45,159 bases of DNA, taken from positions 1 through 45,159 of the forward strand of contig LVCQ01000007.1 of NCBI GenBank assembly GCA_001644975.1, written 5' to 3'. Positions 26,242-35,564 of this stretch are shown here, piece by piece. The stretch's first letter is position 1. Every line of letters starts with the position of its first letter. The position numbers and the translations under genes were made by a program. This DNA comes from Piscirickettsiaceae bacterium NZ-RLO1 (GTDB lineage: Bacteria > Pseudomonadota > Gammaproteobacteria > Piscirickettsiales > Piscirickettsiaceae). The notes beneath the pieces were generated by a model. It made no database searches and was not told the origin of the DNA. It saw only the letters and a list, made by a program, of their open reading frames with translations.

Positions 26242-26763
26242 ATGACTGTTATTTTAGGGATTGACCCTGGTTCGCGAGTGACTGGTTTTGGTGTCATTCG
26301 TTTTAAGCAGCATCGTTGTGAATATTTGGCTAGTGGCTGCATTCGCATGGGAACCGTCAGCTTGGCTGAACGGTTGCAGACTATTTTTCAAGGAATCCAA
26401 GAAGTGATCCGGCTTTATCAGCCGACACAAGTGGGCATTGAAAAAGTGTTTGTCGGGCGTAATATTGACTCAGCATTAAAACTCGGTCATGCACGGGGTG
26501 CTGCAATTTTAGCGGCTGCCGAGTCGACTTTATCCGTGTGTGAATATTCTGCGCGTCAAGTGAAACGGAGTGTGGTTGGCTTTGGAGCAGCAGATAAAAA
26601 TCAAGTGCAACAGATGGTCAGTGCCTTATTGAAATTAAGTAAGGTACCTTCTCAAGATGCTGCAGATGCTTTAGCTATAGCGATTTGTCATGCACAAATG
26701 CAGCAGGGCCTAAGGCATATTCAAAAAGGTAATAAACTAGTAAAAGGGCGTATACGCGAATGA
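26242..26763 (+). CDS. ruvC: Holliday junction resolvase RuvC
   Basis: RuvC is the dimeric nuclease that cuts four-way DNA junctions. The acidic catalytic residues stand in GIDPGSRVTGFG (Asp7), VGIEKVFVG and QDAADALAIAICH. The length (173 aa) equals that of E. coli RuvC. It overlaps ruvA by 4 nt (ATGA), so the resolvasome genes ruvC-ruvA-ruvB form one transcription unit here. Confidence 0.96.
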   Translation: MTVILGIDPGSRVTGFGVIRFKQHRCEYLASGCIRMGTVSLAERLQTIFQGIQEVIRLYQPTQVGIEKVFVGRNIDSALKLGHARGAAILAAAESTLSVCEYSARQVKRSVVGFGAADKNQVQQMVSALLKLSKVPSQDAADALAIAICHAQMQQGLRHIQKGNKLVKGRIRE

Positions 26764-27359
26764 TTGGACAGTTGACGGGAACGATTGTTGATGTTTCTTT
26801 AGATTATTTGATGATTGATGTTGGCGGTGTCGGTTATGAAGTCTTTGTCCCTGCTTCAATCCTCAGCCGGTGCGGTGAAGTTGGTCAGAGAATTACCTTG
26901 TATACGCATTTAATTATTCGTGAAGATGCCCATAGTCTATATGGCTTTGAAGAACGCTCTGCTAAGGCATTGTTTCGTGTGTTATTAAAAGCCAATGGTG
27001 TGGGGCCAAAGCTCGCCATGGTAATTTTATCGACGATGGGTGTATCAGACTTTATTCAAGCGGTGACCTTGCAAGATGTTGCAGCGTTAACTCGTTTGCC
27101 GGGCGTAGGCAAAAAAACTGCTGAACGTTTAGTGATTGAGCTAAAAGATAAGCTTAGCCAGTTTGATTATCTAGATAGAGCCATTAAAATAAATAGCATA
27201 AATGAATCAAGTGCAACATTACCGGTTTTAAGTGATGCAATTAGTGCGTTGACAGCCTTAGGTTATAAAGACCCAGAAGCAGTAAAAATGGCAACCATGG
27301 TTTATAAAGAAGGTTTAACGTGTGAGGATGTTATTCGTTTAGCGTTAAAGAGCAGTTAA
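26760..27359 (+). CDS. ruvA: Holliday junction DNA-binding protein RuvA
   Basis: RuvA binds four-way junctions as a tetramer and loads the RuvB motor. An N-terminal OB fold (MIGQLTGTIVDVSLDYLMID) precedes two helix-hairpin-helix units (VLLKANGVGPKLAMVILS and LTRLPGVGKKTAERLVIEL). The C-terminal ~50 residues form the RuvB-contact domain (DAISALTALGYKDPEAVKM). The length is 199 aa (E. coli 203). It overlaps ruvC by 4 nt. Confidence 0.97.
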   Translation: MIGQLTGTIVDVSLDYLMIDVGGVGYEVFVPASILSRCGEVGQRITLYTHLIIREDAHSLYGFEERSAKALFRVLLKANGVGPKLAMVILSTMGVSDFIQAVTLQDVAALTRLPGVGKKTAERLVIELKDKLSQFDYLDRAIKINSINESSATLPVLSDAISALTALGYKDPEAVKMATMVYKEGLTCEDVIRLALKSS

Positions 27360-27436
27360 GTTATACTGATTAATATTATGAATCCTATTAATATTGTTTC
27401 ATGATGATGGTTTTAAAATAAAAAATAAGGTGTCGT

Positions 27437-28447
27437 ATGGTTGAGCATGATCGTATCGTGACGGTGTTAGAGCATCAAGAGGATGAACCGACTGTCGACC
27501 GTGCAATGCGTCCGAAACTTCTGTGTGATTACCAAGGGCAGCCTGCGGTCTGTGAGCAGATGCAGGTATTTATTCATGCAGCGCGCAAACGTCAAGAGGC
27601 ATTGGATCATACGCTATTATTTGGTCCACCGGGTTTAGGAAAAACAACATTAGCTCATATTATAGCTAATGAGCTGGAGGTCAATATTAAGCAAACCTCG
27701 GGGCCTGTAATTGATAAAGCAGGGGATTTAGCCGCATTATTGACGAATTTAGAAGAAAATGATGTGTTATTTATTGATGAAATTCACCGTTTAAGCCCGG
27801 CGATTGAAGAAGTGTTGTACCCGGCAATGGAGGATTATCAAATTGATATTATGATTGGTGAAGGTCCTGCTGCTCGCTCTATTAAGCTTGATTTACCGCC
27901 GTTTACTTTAGTTGGGGCGACGACGCGTGCTGGCTTGTTAACTTCGCCGTTGCGAGATCGTTTTGGTATTACCCAGCGTTTAGAATTTTATTCGATAGAA
28001 GATTTAACATGTATTATTTTACGTTCTGCTCGGGTGTTGGGTATTAACTTGGACAACAGTGGGGCTTATGAAATCGCTAAACGTTCGCGTGGCACGCCTC
28101 GGATTGCTAATCGATTGTTGCGTCGGGTGCGTGACTTTGCAGATTTTGATGGTGTTGTGCAAGTTAATGCCCAGATGGCAGACAAGGCATTGAAAATATT
28201 GGATATTGATGAACAAGGTTTAGATTTGATGGATCGTAAATTACTCAATGCTATTTTTGTTAAATTTGAAGGTGGGCCTGTGGGTGTGGATAGCTTAGCC
28301 GCAGCGATTGGTGAATCACGTGATACGATAGAAGATGTCTTAGAGCCTTATTTGATTCAAATGGGCTTGATGATGCGTACCCCCCGTGGGCGAGTGACGA
28401 CATCACATGCTGCACATTATCTTGGCCTGGCGCCAGATATAAGTTAA
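27437..28447 (+). CDS. ruvB: Holliday junction ATPase RuvB
   Basis: RuvB is the AAA+ ring helicase that drives branch migration with RuvA. Walker A is GPPGLGKTT, Walker B is [10 protein letters not shown], sensor 1 is GATTRAG and the arginine-finger region is LRDRFG. The C-terminal winged helix ([14 protein letters not shown]) ends the protein. The length (336 aa) equals that of E. coli RuvB. A 77-bp gap separates it from ruvA. Confidence 0.97.
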   Translation: MVEHDRIVTVLEHQEDEPTVDRAMRPKLLCDYQGQPAVCEQMQVFIHAARKRQEALDHTLLFGPPGLGKTTLAHIIANELEVNIKQTSGPVIDKAGDLAALLTNLEENDVLFIDEIHRLSPAIEEVLYPAMEDYQIDIMIGEGPAARSIKLDLPPFTLVGATTRAGLLTSPLRDRFGITQRLEFYSIEDLTCIILRSARVLGINLDNSGAYEIAKRSRGTPRIANRLLRRVRDFADFDGVVQVNAQMADKALKILDIDEQGLDLMDRKLLNAIFVKFEGGPVGVDSLAAAIGESRDTIEDVLEPYLIQMGLMMRTPRGRVTTSHAAHYLGLAPDIS

Positions 28448-28559
28448 TCTTTGAAAAAGTGAAAGAAATTAAAAAAATAGGCAAATTAAATTTGCAGCGA
28501 TAAAAATAAATTAAAGTTATATTATAACTGATTAAAACCTTTTAGTTGGGAGTGATCGG

Positions 28560-29264
28560 GTGGATCAGACGAATTTTATTGAATTATTTTTACATGCCAG
28601 TGTCATTGTGCAAGCTGTCTTAATTATTTTGTTGCTTGCATCGATTTTATCATGGACTTTTATTTTTCAACGTGCTTTCTTCTTAAGGCGTGCAACAAAG
28701 CGTTTACGAATATTTGAAAGTGAATTTTGGTCGGGGATTGATTTAGGTCAGTTGTATGACCGGATGCGCACTGAGGTAGCAAGCGATGGTTTAGCCAGCA
28801 TCTTTAAATCTGGTTTTCAGGAATTTGCTCGGTTGTCGCGTCAAGAAAATATTGCGGCAGATGCCATTATGGAAGGGACAAATCGGGCAATGCGCATCGC
28901 TTTATCGAAAGAAACCGATAAACTCGAAAACCATTTGCCTATTTTAGCGACGATAGGATCTGTTAGCCCTTATATCGGTTTATTTGGTACAGTATGGGGA
29001 ATTATGAGTTCATTCCAAGCACTGGGCGCTGTTGAACAGGCGACTTTATCAATGGTTGCACCGGGAATCTCTGAAGCATTGGTTGCGACGGCAATTGGTT
29101 TATTTGCGGCTATTCCAGCGGTGATTGGTTATAATCGTTTTACTAATCGGGTGGACCGTTTACTTAGTCATTATGATAATTTTCAAGAAGAGTTTGCGAG
29201 TATTTTACATCGTGAGGCTTATGCGCGATTAAAGAAAAATGATAATGAAGCGCCAGAAGAGTAG
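28560..29264 (+). CDS. tolQ: Tol-Pal motor subunit TolQ
   Basis: TolQ (234 aa) is the five-fold inner-membrane stator of the Tol-Pal motor, which uses proton flow to pull the outer membrane inward at division. Three transmembrane segments are visible: residues ~15-36, then two around 135-200, with the signature GSVSPYIGLFGTVWGIMSSF. The start is GTG with GGGAG 7 nt before it. It begins the tolQ-tolR-tolA-tolB-pal-cpoB cluster. A YbgC thioesterase gene, often just upstream, is missing. Confidence 0.96.
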   Translation: MDQTNFIELFLHASVIVQAVLIILLLASILSWTFIFQRAFFLRRATKRLRIFESEFWSGIDLGQLYDRMRTEVASDGLASIFKSGFQEFARLSRQENIAADAIMEGTNRAMRIALSKETDKLENHLPILATIGSVSPYIGLFGTVWGIMSSFQALGAVEQATLSMVAPGISEALVATAIGLFAAIPAVIGYNRFTNRVDRLLSHYDNFQEEFASILHREAYARLKKNDNEAPEE

Positions 29265-29296
29265 TTTAGAGTTAAAAGCAAGAGGAAGGGCCGTGT

Positions 29297-29728
29297 ATGG
29301 CTAGGCAGCGTCGCCGTTTGATGGCAGATATTAATGTTGTTCCCTACATTGATGTTAGCTTGGTGTTATTAATTGTTTTTATGATCGCAGCACCGATGCT
29401 TTCTCAAGGGGTGAAAGTGGACTTGCCAAAAGCCACGGCAAATAAGATTCCGCCATCAAAATTTAAGCCGATTGTTATCAGTGTTGATCAAAAGGGCGAT
29501 TATTATATGAATATGACACCGGATAATAAGCAGGTTTTATCTGCTGAGCAGTTGGCTGTGTGGATTAAAGCATCGCTTGTGCGGACAAAATCGACGACGG
29601 TCTATGTGCGTGCAGACCAAGGTGTTGATTATGGTAAGGTAGTACAGGCGATGGTGATCGCACAAGGTGCAGGTGCGGGCAGCATTGGTTTGATGACAGA
29701 TAACGCGCGTCAACAGAAGAGAGCCTAA
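29297..29728 (+). CDS. tolR: Tol-Pal motor subunit TolR
   Basis: TolR (143 aa) has one N-terminal transmembrane helix with the proton-path aspartate in NVVPYIDVSLVLLIVFMIAA, and a periplasmic domain that can bind peptidoglycan. It begins with the usual basic MARQRRRLMADI. GAGGAAGGG precedes the start, and tolA begins 3 nt beyond its stop. Confidence 0.96.
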   Translation: MARQRRRLMADINVVPYIDVSLVLLIVFMIAAPMLSQGVKVDLPKATANKIPPSKFKPIVISVDQKGDYYMNMTPDNKQVLSAEQLAVWIKASLVRTKSTTVYVRADQGVDYGKVVQAMVIAQGAGAGSIGLMTDNARQQKRA

Positions 29729-29730
29729 TT

Positions 29731-30824
29731 ATGGCACAAAGGGATGGTTATAACCTATCTTTTTTAAAGTCATTGTGCATTCATGCGGTGGTTTTGGCGG
29801 GTTTTGCGGTGGCGGTACAGGCACCTGAAACAATAACTCACTTCGCTGGCACTGAAGCGACCGTAGTGAAGGCTGCAATGATCAGCCCAAATGCTGTGGA
29901 TCAAGCGATTTTGGCTATGAATCAGGCGCATGATGCGAAAGTGTCAAAGACAAGAAAAGAAAAAGAACAGCTTGATCAGCAGTTATCACAGACACGGCAA
30001 GAACGTAAGAAAACTGAACAAATGCTTTTGCAGTTAAAAAAACAAAATGCCTTGGCAGCAGAACAGCGTGAGCAGGTATTAAAAAAAGTTGCAGCAGCTA
30101 AAGCTGAGCAAGATCAGGCTGAAAAAAAATTAGCTAAGGCAAAAGCGGCAGAGAAGCAAGCGGCATTGCAAGCAGCAAAAAATAAAGCGATTTTAGCGAA
30201 GCAAATTAATGCGTTAAAGCAAGAAAAGCTTAAAGTTGAAAAGGCGTTAGCTGAAAAAAAAAGCGTGAATTAGCAAAAAAGCACCAAGCTGAGCAAGCGC
30301 GTCAGCAAGCGTTAGAAAAAAAACGTGAGCAAGAACAACTGCGCCAACGGCAAGCTTTGGAGGAAAAACAACGTGAAGCTGCTGCAAAGGTCAAGCGGGA
30401 AGCTGAAGTTGCAGCAGAGAAGCGGCGTCAACAAGCATTGGCGCGTTTGCGAGCGAATGCTCAATCGAATATTGCAAATCAATTGGCAGAAAATGCCAGA
30501 GTCGCTGCAGCGCGGACGGCGCGACAGCAATATGTACAGTCTGAGTTTGAAAAGTATTCGGGCCTGATTGTGACTGAGATTAGTCGTCATTGGAATCAAG
30601 CCAATATTGATCCGAGTTTAAATGCTTTAATTCAGGTGAATGTGGATGTGGCGGGTGATATTCTGTCAGTAAAAATTGTTAAATCAAGTGGCAATGCCAT
30701 TTTTGATCGTCAGGCAAAACTTGCGGTATTAAGCGCTGGGCGTTTGCCGATGCCGACGGATAAAGAAGTTGCTCAGCGCTTTTTAAGTTTTCAATTTCAC
30801 TTTACTCCTCAAGGAGTGAGTTAA
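29731..30824 (+). CDS. tolA: TolA, frame broken at an A9 tract
   Basis: TolA bridges the TolQR motor in the inner membrane and TolB/Pal in the outer membrane. Domain I is the N-terminal helix (FLKSLCIHAVVLAGFAVAV). Domain II is a long Ala/Lys/Gln helix. Domain III (about the last 100 residues, SEFEKYSGLIVTEISRHWNQ to FHFTPQGVS) contacts TolB and Pal. The frame from 29731 closes at 30273. A -1 shift in the A9 tract (30254-30262) continues domain II without a seam (KKKRELAKKHQAEQARQQAL) to 30824, for about 364 residues. As given, the chain would lack domain III. A sequencing undercall, true mutation or slippage are all possible. Confidence 0.85.
30254..30262 (+). other. A9 tract where the tolA frame breaks
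   Basis: Nine A residues lie inside the Lys-rich coiled coil. A tenth A, or -1 slippage, restores a full-length TolA. Confidence 0.7.
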
Positions 30825-30883
30825 GCGCTAGCTTGAAAGTGTTAATTCTGGTTTTAGCTTAAATTTAAGTTGTGGAGGGGAGA

Positions 30884-32236
30884 GTGGTTAGACGATCTAT
30901 ACAGTGGTTTATTTCGCGATTATGGCTGGTTTTATCGAGTTTATTTTTATTTGCTCCAGCCTATGCCACATTAACTTTAAAAGTTACTCAAGGGGTTGAT
31001 CGGCCTATTCCTGTTGCTATTGCTGATTTTTCTAACTCAGATAATGGCCACTTAAATATTCAAGGCTTATCAGAGGGGGTTGCGGGCTTGGTTCGGCAGA
31101 ACCTACAAACCAGTGGGTTGTTTTCGGTATTAGAGCGCACGAAGATGCCGAGTTTGTATGTGAACCCAGCCGAAGTGAATATTTCTACATGGAAAAAAAC
31201 AGGGGCGGAATCATTATTAGTTGGTCAAGTGCAATTGACTGAAGCAGGACGCTATAATGTATCTTTTCGTTTGTTAAGTGTATTTGGGCAATTGACGAGT
31301 CAGCAAATTATTGGTGAGCGTTATAAAAATATTCGCCCGGGTCAAATGCGTATGCTGGCAAATCATATCAGTGACTTGATTTATCATGCCCTGACAGGGA
31401 AGCAAGGTGTATTTGCAACACGCATTGCTTATGTACAGCTTGATCGTGAGCGTACTGCTTATCAATTATTGGTTGCTGATGCAGATGGTTACAATCCTCG
31501 TACGTTATTAAAACAGTCACAGCCGATTATGGCACCAACATGGTCACCGAATGGTCAGTATTTAGCCTACGTGTCGTTTGAAGATAAAACTATGTCAATT
31601 TGGATTTCTGACTTGGTTAGTGGTAAGCGTCGTAAAATTTCGAGTGTAGAAGGGATTAATAGCGCGCCAGCCTGGTCTCCAGATGGCTCGCGTCTCGCCC
31701 TGGCCTTAAGCAAAGCCGGTAGTGCTGAGACGAATATTTATGTGATTAATTTAAATACGGGGAAAAGAAAGCAGATTACCCGTGGTTATGCGATTAATAC
31801 CTCTCCGGCATGGTCGCCTGATGCGAAGAGTCTAATTTTTACGTCTAATCGTGGTGGGAGTCCGCAGATTTATCAATATGATTTTTCAACACGACAGATC
31901 GTACGTTTGACTTATCAAGGGAATTATAATGCAGATGCAAGGTTCTTGCCTAATGGCCAAGGCGTTGTGATGATGCATCAAGTGATTGCAGATGGACAGA
32001 CACGGTTTAATATTGCGTATTTAAACTTAGCGACAGGTGAGTTTCGTATTTTGACTCATGGCTATAATGATGAATCACCGACGGTCGCACCGAATGGACA
32101 AATGATTTTATATACTAAGGATCGTGGAGGGAATACAATGCTTGCTGAGGTGTCGTTGGATGGTCGAGTGCATTTGAATTTGCCATCGGGTAATGGCTAT
32201 GTACGTGCTCCAGCCTGGGGACCTTTCTCATCGTAG
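30884..32236 (+). CDS. tolB: Tol-Pal translocation protein TolB
   Basis: TolB is the periplasmic protein that exchanges between Pal and TolA. After a signal peptide (cleavage near FAPAYA) comes an N-terminal alpha/beta domain (PIPVAIADFSN) and a six-bladed propeller with blades such as PTWSPNGQYLAYVS, PAWSPDGSRLALAL and PAWSPDAKSLIFTS. GTG 30884 is preferred over an in-frame GTG at 30872 because GGAGG (30874-30878) fits only the later one. It makes 450 residues, slightly longer than E. coli TolB (430). Confidence 0.95.
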   Translation: MVRRSIQWFISRLWLVLSSLFLFAPAYATLTLKVTQGVDRPIPVAIADFSNSDNGHLNIQGLSEGVAGLVRQNLQTSGLFSVLERTKMPSLYVNPAEVNISTWKKTGAESLLVGQVQLTEAGRYNVSFRLLSVFGQLTSQQIIGERYKNIRPGQMRMLANHISDLIYHALTGKQGVFATRIAYVQLDRERTAYQLLVADADGYNPRTLLKQSQPIMAPTWSPNGQYLAYVSFEDKTMSIWISDLVSGKRRKISSVEGINSAPAWSPDGSRLALALSKAGSAETNIYVINLNTGKRKQITRGYAINTSPAWSPDAKSLIFTSNRGGSPQIYQYDFSTRQIVRLTYQGNYNADARFLPNGQGVVMMHQVIADGQTRFNIAYLNLATGEFRILTHGYNDESPTVAPNGQMILYTKDRGGNTMLAEVSLDGRVHLNLPSGNGYVRAPAWGPFSS

Positions 32237-32271
32237 TGGTGAATATAATAACCAAACTTAGGGGGATTAAA

Positions 32272-32913
32272 ATGACGATCAAATTCAGCCCATTTAAAAC
32301 ATTGAGCCTGCTTACTGTGGGTGCATCAATTGGACTACTTGCAGGCTGTGCTTCGACAGCGGATCAATATGGAGGCAATGAGCAGGGCCCTGGACCTTAT
32401 GGTGATGGTAGTGCTTATCATCACCAGGCTGCTGGCTCTGATGTAAAGTCACAGGGTTTAGGGCAGTACGATGATCAGTTTAATGGTGAAAGTTGGGGGC
32501 AGCAAGGCGGTGCGGCTGCACAAGGTGGAATGGCGTCAGGGCCAAATGCGGTGATGGCTAAACGAGTGGTGTACTTTGGTTTTGATCAGTACTCGGTTGG
32601 TAAGACAGACCACGATATTGTTCAAAGCAATGTTGATTACCTCTTGAAACATCCTAAACAGAAGGTATTATTAGAAGGTTATACTGATCCACGCGGTAGT
32701 AGTCAATATAACTTAAACTTGGGGCAAAAGCGGGCGAACTCAATAAAAGATGCGTTATTAAGTGCGGGTGTTGGATCTCAGCAGGTAAGCACATTAAGCT
32801 ATGGCAAAGAATGCTTGGCCGTGCCGGGTGGAACAGCGGAAGCGGACTACCAGAAAGATCGTCGTGTTATCTTTAATTACAACATGAACTCAAAAGGTTG
32901 TAACCAAGGTTAA
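32272..32913 (+). CDS. pal: Peptidoglycan-associated lipoprotein Pal
   Basis: Pal is an outer-membrane lipoprotein that binds peptidoglycan. The signal peptide ends LLAGC (Cys26). A Gly/Gln/Tyr-rich linker of about 75 residues precedes the OmpA-like domain: VVYFGFDQYSVGKTD, LLEGYTDPRGSSQYNLNLGQ and the diaminopimelate-site RANSIKDAL. ATG 32272 with AGGGGGA upstream is chosen over a GTG at 32236 that overlaps the tolB stop. The linker is longer than in E. coli Pal (213 against 173 aa). Confidence 0.96.
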   Translation: MTIKFSPFKTLSLLTVGASIGLLAGCASTADQYGGNEQGPGPYGDGSAYHHQAAGSDVKSQGLGQYDDQFNGESWGQQGGAAAQGGMASGPNAVMAKRVVYFGFDQYSVGKTDHDIVQSNVDYLLKHPKQKVLLEGYTDPRGSSQYNLNLGQKRANSIKDALLSAGVGSQQVSTLSYGKECLAVPGGTAEADYQKDRRVIFNYNMNSKGCNQG

Positions 32914-32949
32914 AGTTAAAGTTAAATTGTGTTGTTTGTAGGAGTAAAT

Positions 32950-33879
32950 ATGAGCTTGAGGCTTGTTGTAAGTGTGTGTGGTGGTTTGTTAATAATAAGC
33001 TCATCTTTTGCTGCCGCCCCTGTGGAAAATGTAGTTGCAGGGGTGACGCCTGCTACCAGTCAAGAGTATTCCTACTCCTCTGGGGCGTCTCAAGCGTCAG
33101 TGCAGGCTGGAGCTGATGCTTCACCATCTCAACCTAATAATGATATGCATATCAGCACTAAGCAAGAGGTAGCACCTGCTCTAACGGTTGAGCAACAATT
33201 AACTAAGATCAATAACCAAATGAGCTTGCTATTACCCGTGCGGAGCCAATTGCAGTATTTACAGCAGCGTGTGGATCGTTTGCAAGGGGAGCTGGATGAG
33301 AAAAATTATAAAATCAGTGAGCTAAAGAAAGAGCTGCAAGTGATGTTCAATAATATGGATAGCCGTATGTTGGTTTTAGAGGGCAGTGCGGTTAAACCTC
33401 AGTCTCAAGAAGCGTCTTCTGCCATGGTACATGGACAGGCGGTATCAGCAGCTGAAATAGATGGTCATCATGGTCAAAATCAAGGTGTGGCTGCTATTAA
33501 TGCGAAGGAGCGTTATGCTTATCAGGCGGCCTATCAGCTGTTGAGTGAGCGTAAATATTCAGATGCGGTTGAAGCGTTTGAGCGTTTTTTAAAGCTGTAT
33601 CCTAAAGGACCTTACACAGTCAGTGCATATTTTTGGCTGGGTGAGATTTATATTATTGAAGGCATGCCAGATAAAGCGATGGTGGCACTGCGTAAAATCA
33701 TCAAATCTTATCCTCACTCGGATAAAGCACCGAGTGCAGCTTATCATCTGGGAACAATTTATGTTGCTAATGGTGATGCTGAACATGCTAAAGAGATGTT
33801 TATGAAGGTCGTGAAAGAATTCCCTGATACTAAATCAGCGCGTTTAGCCAAAGAACAGTTAAAGCAATTAAGTAGTTAA
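32950..33879 (+). CDS. cpoB: Cell division coordinator CpoB (YbgF)
   Basis: CpoB is a periplasmic protein that, in E. coli, links Tol-Pal action to PBP1B-driven septal peptidoglycan synthesis. It has a signal peptide (cleavage near SSSFAAA), a low-complexity stretch, a trimeric coiled coil (about residues 85-140) and three TPR units at the C terminus (AYQLLSERKYSDAVEAFERF, SAYFWLGEIYIIEGMPDKAM, AAYHLGTIYVANGDAEHAKE). ATG 32950 after GGAG fits the signal peptide; the frame opens earlier at 32929. The length is 309 aa. Confidence 0.93.
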   Translation: MSLRLVVSVCGGLLIISSSFAAAPVENVVAGVTPATSQEYSYSSGASQASVQAGADASPSQPNNDMHISTKQEVAPALTVEQQLTKINNQMSLLLPVRSQLQYLQQRVDRLQGELDEKNYKISELKKELQVMFNNMDSRMLVLEGSAVKPQSQEASSAMVHGQAVSAAEIDGHHGQNQGVAAINAKERYAYQAAYQLLSERKYSDAVEAFERFLKLYPKGPYTVSAYFWLGEIYIIEGMPDKAMVALRKIIKSYPHSDKAPSAAYHLGTIYVANGDAEHAKEMFMKVVKEFPDTKSARLAKEQLKQLSS

Positions 33880-33881
33880 GT

Positions 33882-34529
33882 GTGAATAAAGATTCTTTAC
33901 GTATTAATGAATTATTTTATTCATTGCAAGGAGAGACGCGCACGGTTGGTTTGCCGACGGTGTTTATTCGTTTAACCGGCTGCCCACTGCGTTGTACCTA
34001 CTGTGATTCCGCTTATGCTTTTACTGGGGGTGAGCGCTTATCGCTAGATCAAATTATCATTAAAGTCCAAGCCTATCAGGTGCGTCATGTTACTGTTTCG
34101 GGTGGAGAGCCGTTGGCCCAACCGAATGTATTTGAGCTGATGCGTAGGTTGTGTGATTTAGGCTATGAGGTGTCTATAGAGACCAGTGGTGCTTTGCCTA
34201 TTGAAGAAATTGATGTACGTGTTATGAAAGTCGTGGACATTAAAACACCCGGTTCAGGTGAGCATCAGCGTAATCGTTATGAAAATTTTGATTATATAAC
34301 AGGACACGACCAGATTAAGTTTGTGATCTGTAATCGTCAAGATTATGATTGGGCAGTGGCTTGTGTTAATCAGTATGATCTAACCTCATTGTGTGAGGTG
34401 TTGTTTTCACCTTCTTATGAGCAGCTTAAAGGTACTGAGTTGGCTGATTGGATATTAACTGATCAGCTTGATGTGCGTTTTCAATTGCAATTGCATAAGA
34501 TTCTTTGGGGTGATGTTCCAGGAAAGTGA
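33882..34529 (+). CDS. queE: 7-carboxy-7-deazaguanine synthase QueE
   Basis: QueE is a radical-SAM enzyme that contracts 6-carboxytetrahydropterin to CDG, the first deazapurine on the path to queuosine in tRNA. The cluster motif CPLRCTYCDSAYAF (CxxxCxxC) is near residue 31. VTVSGGEPLAQ and SIETSGALP are the expected radical-SAM and QueE stretches. The GTG start lies 3 nt after the cpoB stop. queE often ends tol-pal clusters. queD and queC are not present here. Confidence 0.94.
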   Translation: MNKDSLRINELFYSLQGETRTVGLPTVFIRLTGCPLRCTYCDSAYAFTGGERLSLDQIIIKVQAYQVRHVTVSGGEPLAQPNVFELMRRLCDLGYEVSIETSGALPIEEIDVRVMKVVDIKTPGSGEHQRNRYENFDYITGHDQIKFVICNRQDYDWAVACVNQYDLTSLCEVLFSPSYEQLKGTELADWILTDQLDVRFQLQLHKILWGDVPGK

Positions 34530-34548
34530 GAGCTTGATTTGCTCTCAC
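34526..34548. terminator. Hairpin between queE and the convergent phoH gene
   Basis: The 8-bp stem GTGAGAGC (34526-34533) / GCTCTCAC (34541-34548) overlaps the queE stop. No T tract follows on either strand, so it may block transcription only partly or serve mRNA stability. Confidence 0.45.
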
Positions 34549-34579
34549 GGCCCTGATAACAAAGGTTAAACTTTCAAGT

Positions 34580-35383
34580 TTAAGTTGTTGGCGTAAACGG
34601 ATAATGAATGAGATTATCTTCTTTCGCTGTTTTTTTCGGTGGTGGTGTTTGCCCTTTGTAAGCACCACTTTTGGCGTACAGATAATCTTTGACAATGTGA
34701 CTTCTAACGATATCTTCAATAGTAAACTCAATGATTTGGCTACGTTGCATCTGATTGATGATATGAATAAAATCACAAAAGCCAGAGCTATCTGAGTGTC
34801 GGTAGCGTAAATCATCTTGCTCAGTATCACCACAGAAGATAATGCGGCTATGATTACCAACACGGGTCATAATCATATCCAGCTCTTCTAAGCCCATGTT
34901 TTGACATTCATCGACGATGAGCAATGTATCATGGTAGTTTGTTCCACGCTGAAACGATGTTGAGTAAAACTCAAGCAAACCGTATTTGCTATAGGTAGAC
35001 CATGGGTTTTTCATATCCAGTAGCTCGTTAACCGCATCAATAAAGACCTGTTTATAAGGTGCTTCTTTATCTTCGAGGTCCCCTTTGAGATAGCCTTGCT
35101 CGCGTGCTGGCACGGTGGAGCGGAAAAAGGCAATGCGTGAGTAAGGGCTGTCATACTCAAGCAAGGCTTTAAGTGCAAGGTAGGTTGCTAAATATGTTTT
35201 CCCGGTTCCGGCAGAGCCGTGAGCAATCATGACTTCATTGCCACTATTCCAAGCTTTGAATAACGATTCTTGCGAGTGAGTTAAGGCTTTAATCTGCTTA
35301 AGATAGTGAGGTGAACGAAGATTCGGCTTTGAGTTTAGTGCACAGATTTCATCGTCGAGTTGACGATTTTTCCGTTTCGCCAT
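34580..35383 (-). CDS. PhoH-like ATPase of the phage type
   Basis: This 267-residue P-loop ATPase has Walker A GSAGTGKTYLATYL (near residue 56), FFRSTVPAREQGYLKGDLED, the Walker B stretch LLIVDECQNMGLEELDMIMT and RVGNHSRIIFCGD. The FRSTVPAREQGYLKGDLEDK and VDECQN/EFTIEDIVRS pattern is closer, from memory, to the PhoH-like proteins of large tailed phages than to E. coli PhoH (which has RPAVEAGE and LDEAQN). The basic N-terminal tail is short, and there is no KH or PIN domain. The cellular job is unknown. It diverges from slyX. Confidence 0.82.
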   Translation of the reverse strand: MAKRKNRQLDDEICALNSKPNLRSPHYLKQIKALTHSQESLFKAWNSGNEVMIAHGSAGTGKTYLATYLALKALLEYDSPYSRIAFFRSTVPAREQGYLKGDLEDKEAPYKQVFIDAVNELLDMKNPWSTYSKYGLLEFYSTSFQRGTNYHDTLLIVDECQNMGLEELDMIMTRVGNHSRIIFCGDTEQDDLRYRHSDSSGFCDFIHIINQMQRSQIIEFTIEDIVRSHIVKDYLYAKSGAYKGQTPPPKKTAKEDNLIHYPFTPTT

Positions 35384-35564
35384 TGCAATCCCCTATGCTA
35401 TTTCTCGATAATAGCTGCTAAATGTCTGATAGTCGTAACTGTCGATAATGAAAACCTCCTTTAAATTTAACCTTACTCTAAAAATATATTATGATGAGCA
35501 CAAAATCCAATCAAGAATTTACTGGATAAGTTTAAAATTGCTAGAACAACAGAGAGTGCTGTAA

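Noticed and set aside
34426-34863. Minus-strand frame overlapping queE and the phoH-like gene
   Set aside because: Out of frame with the clear PhoH-like coding sequence; no motif or SD support.
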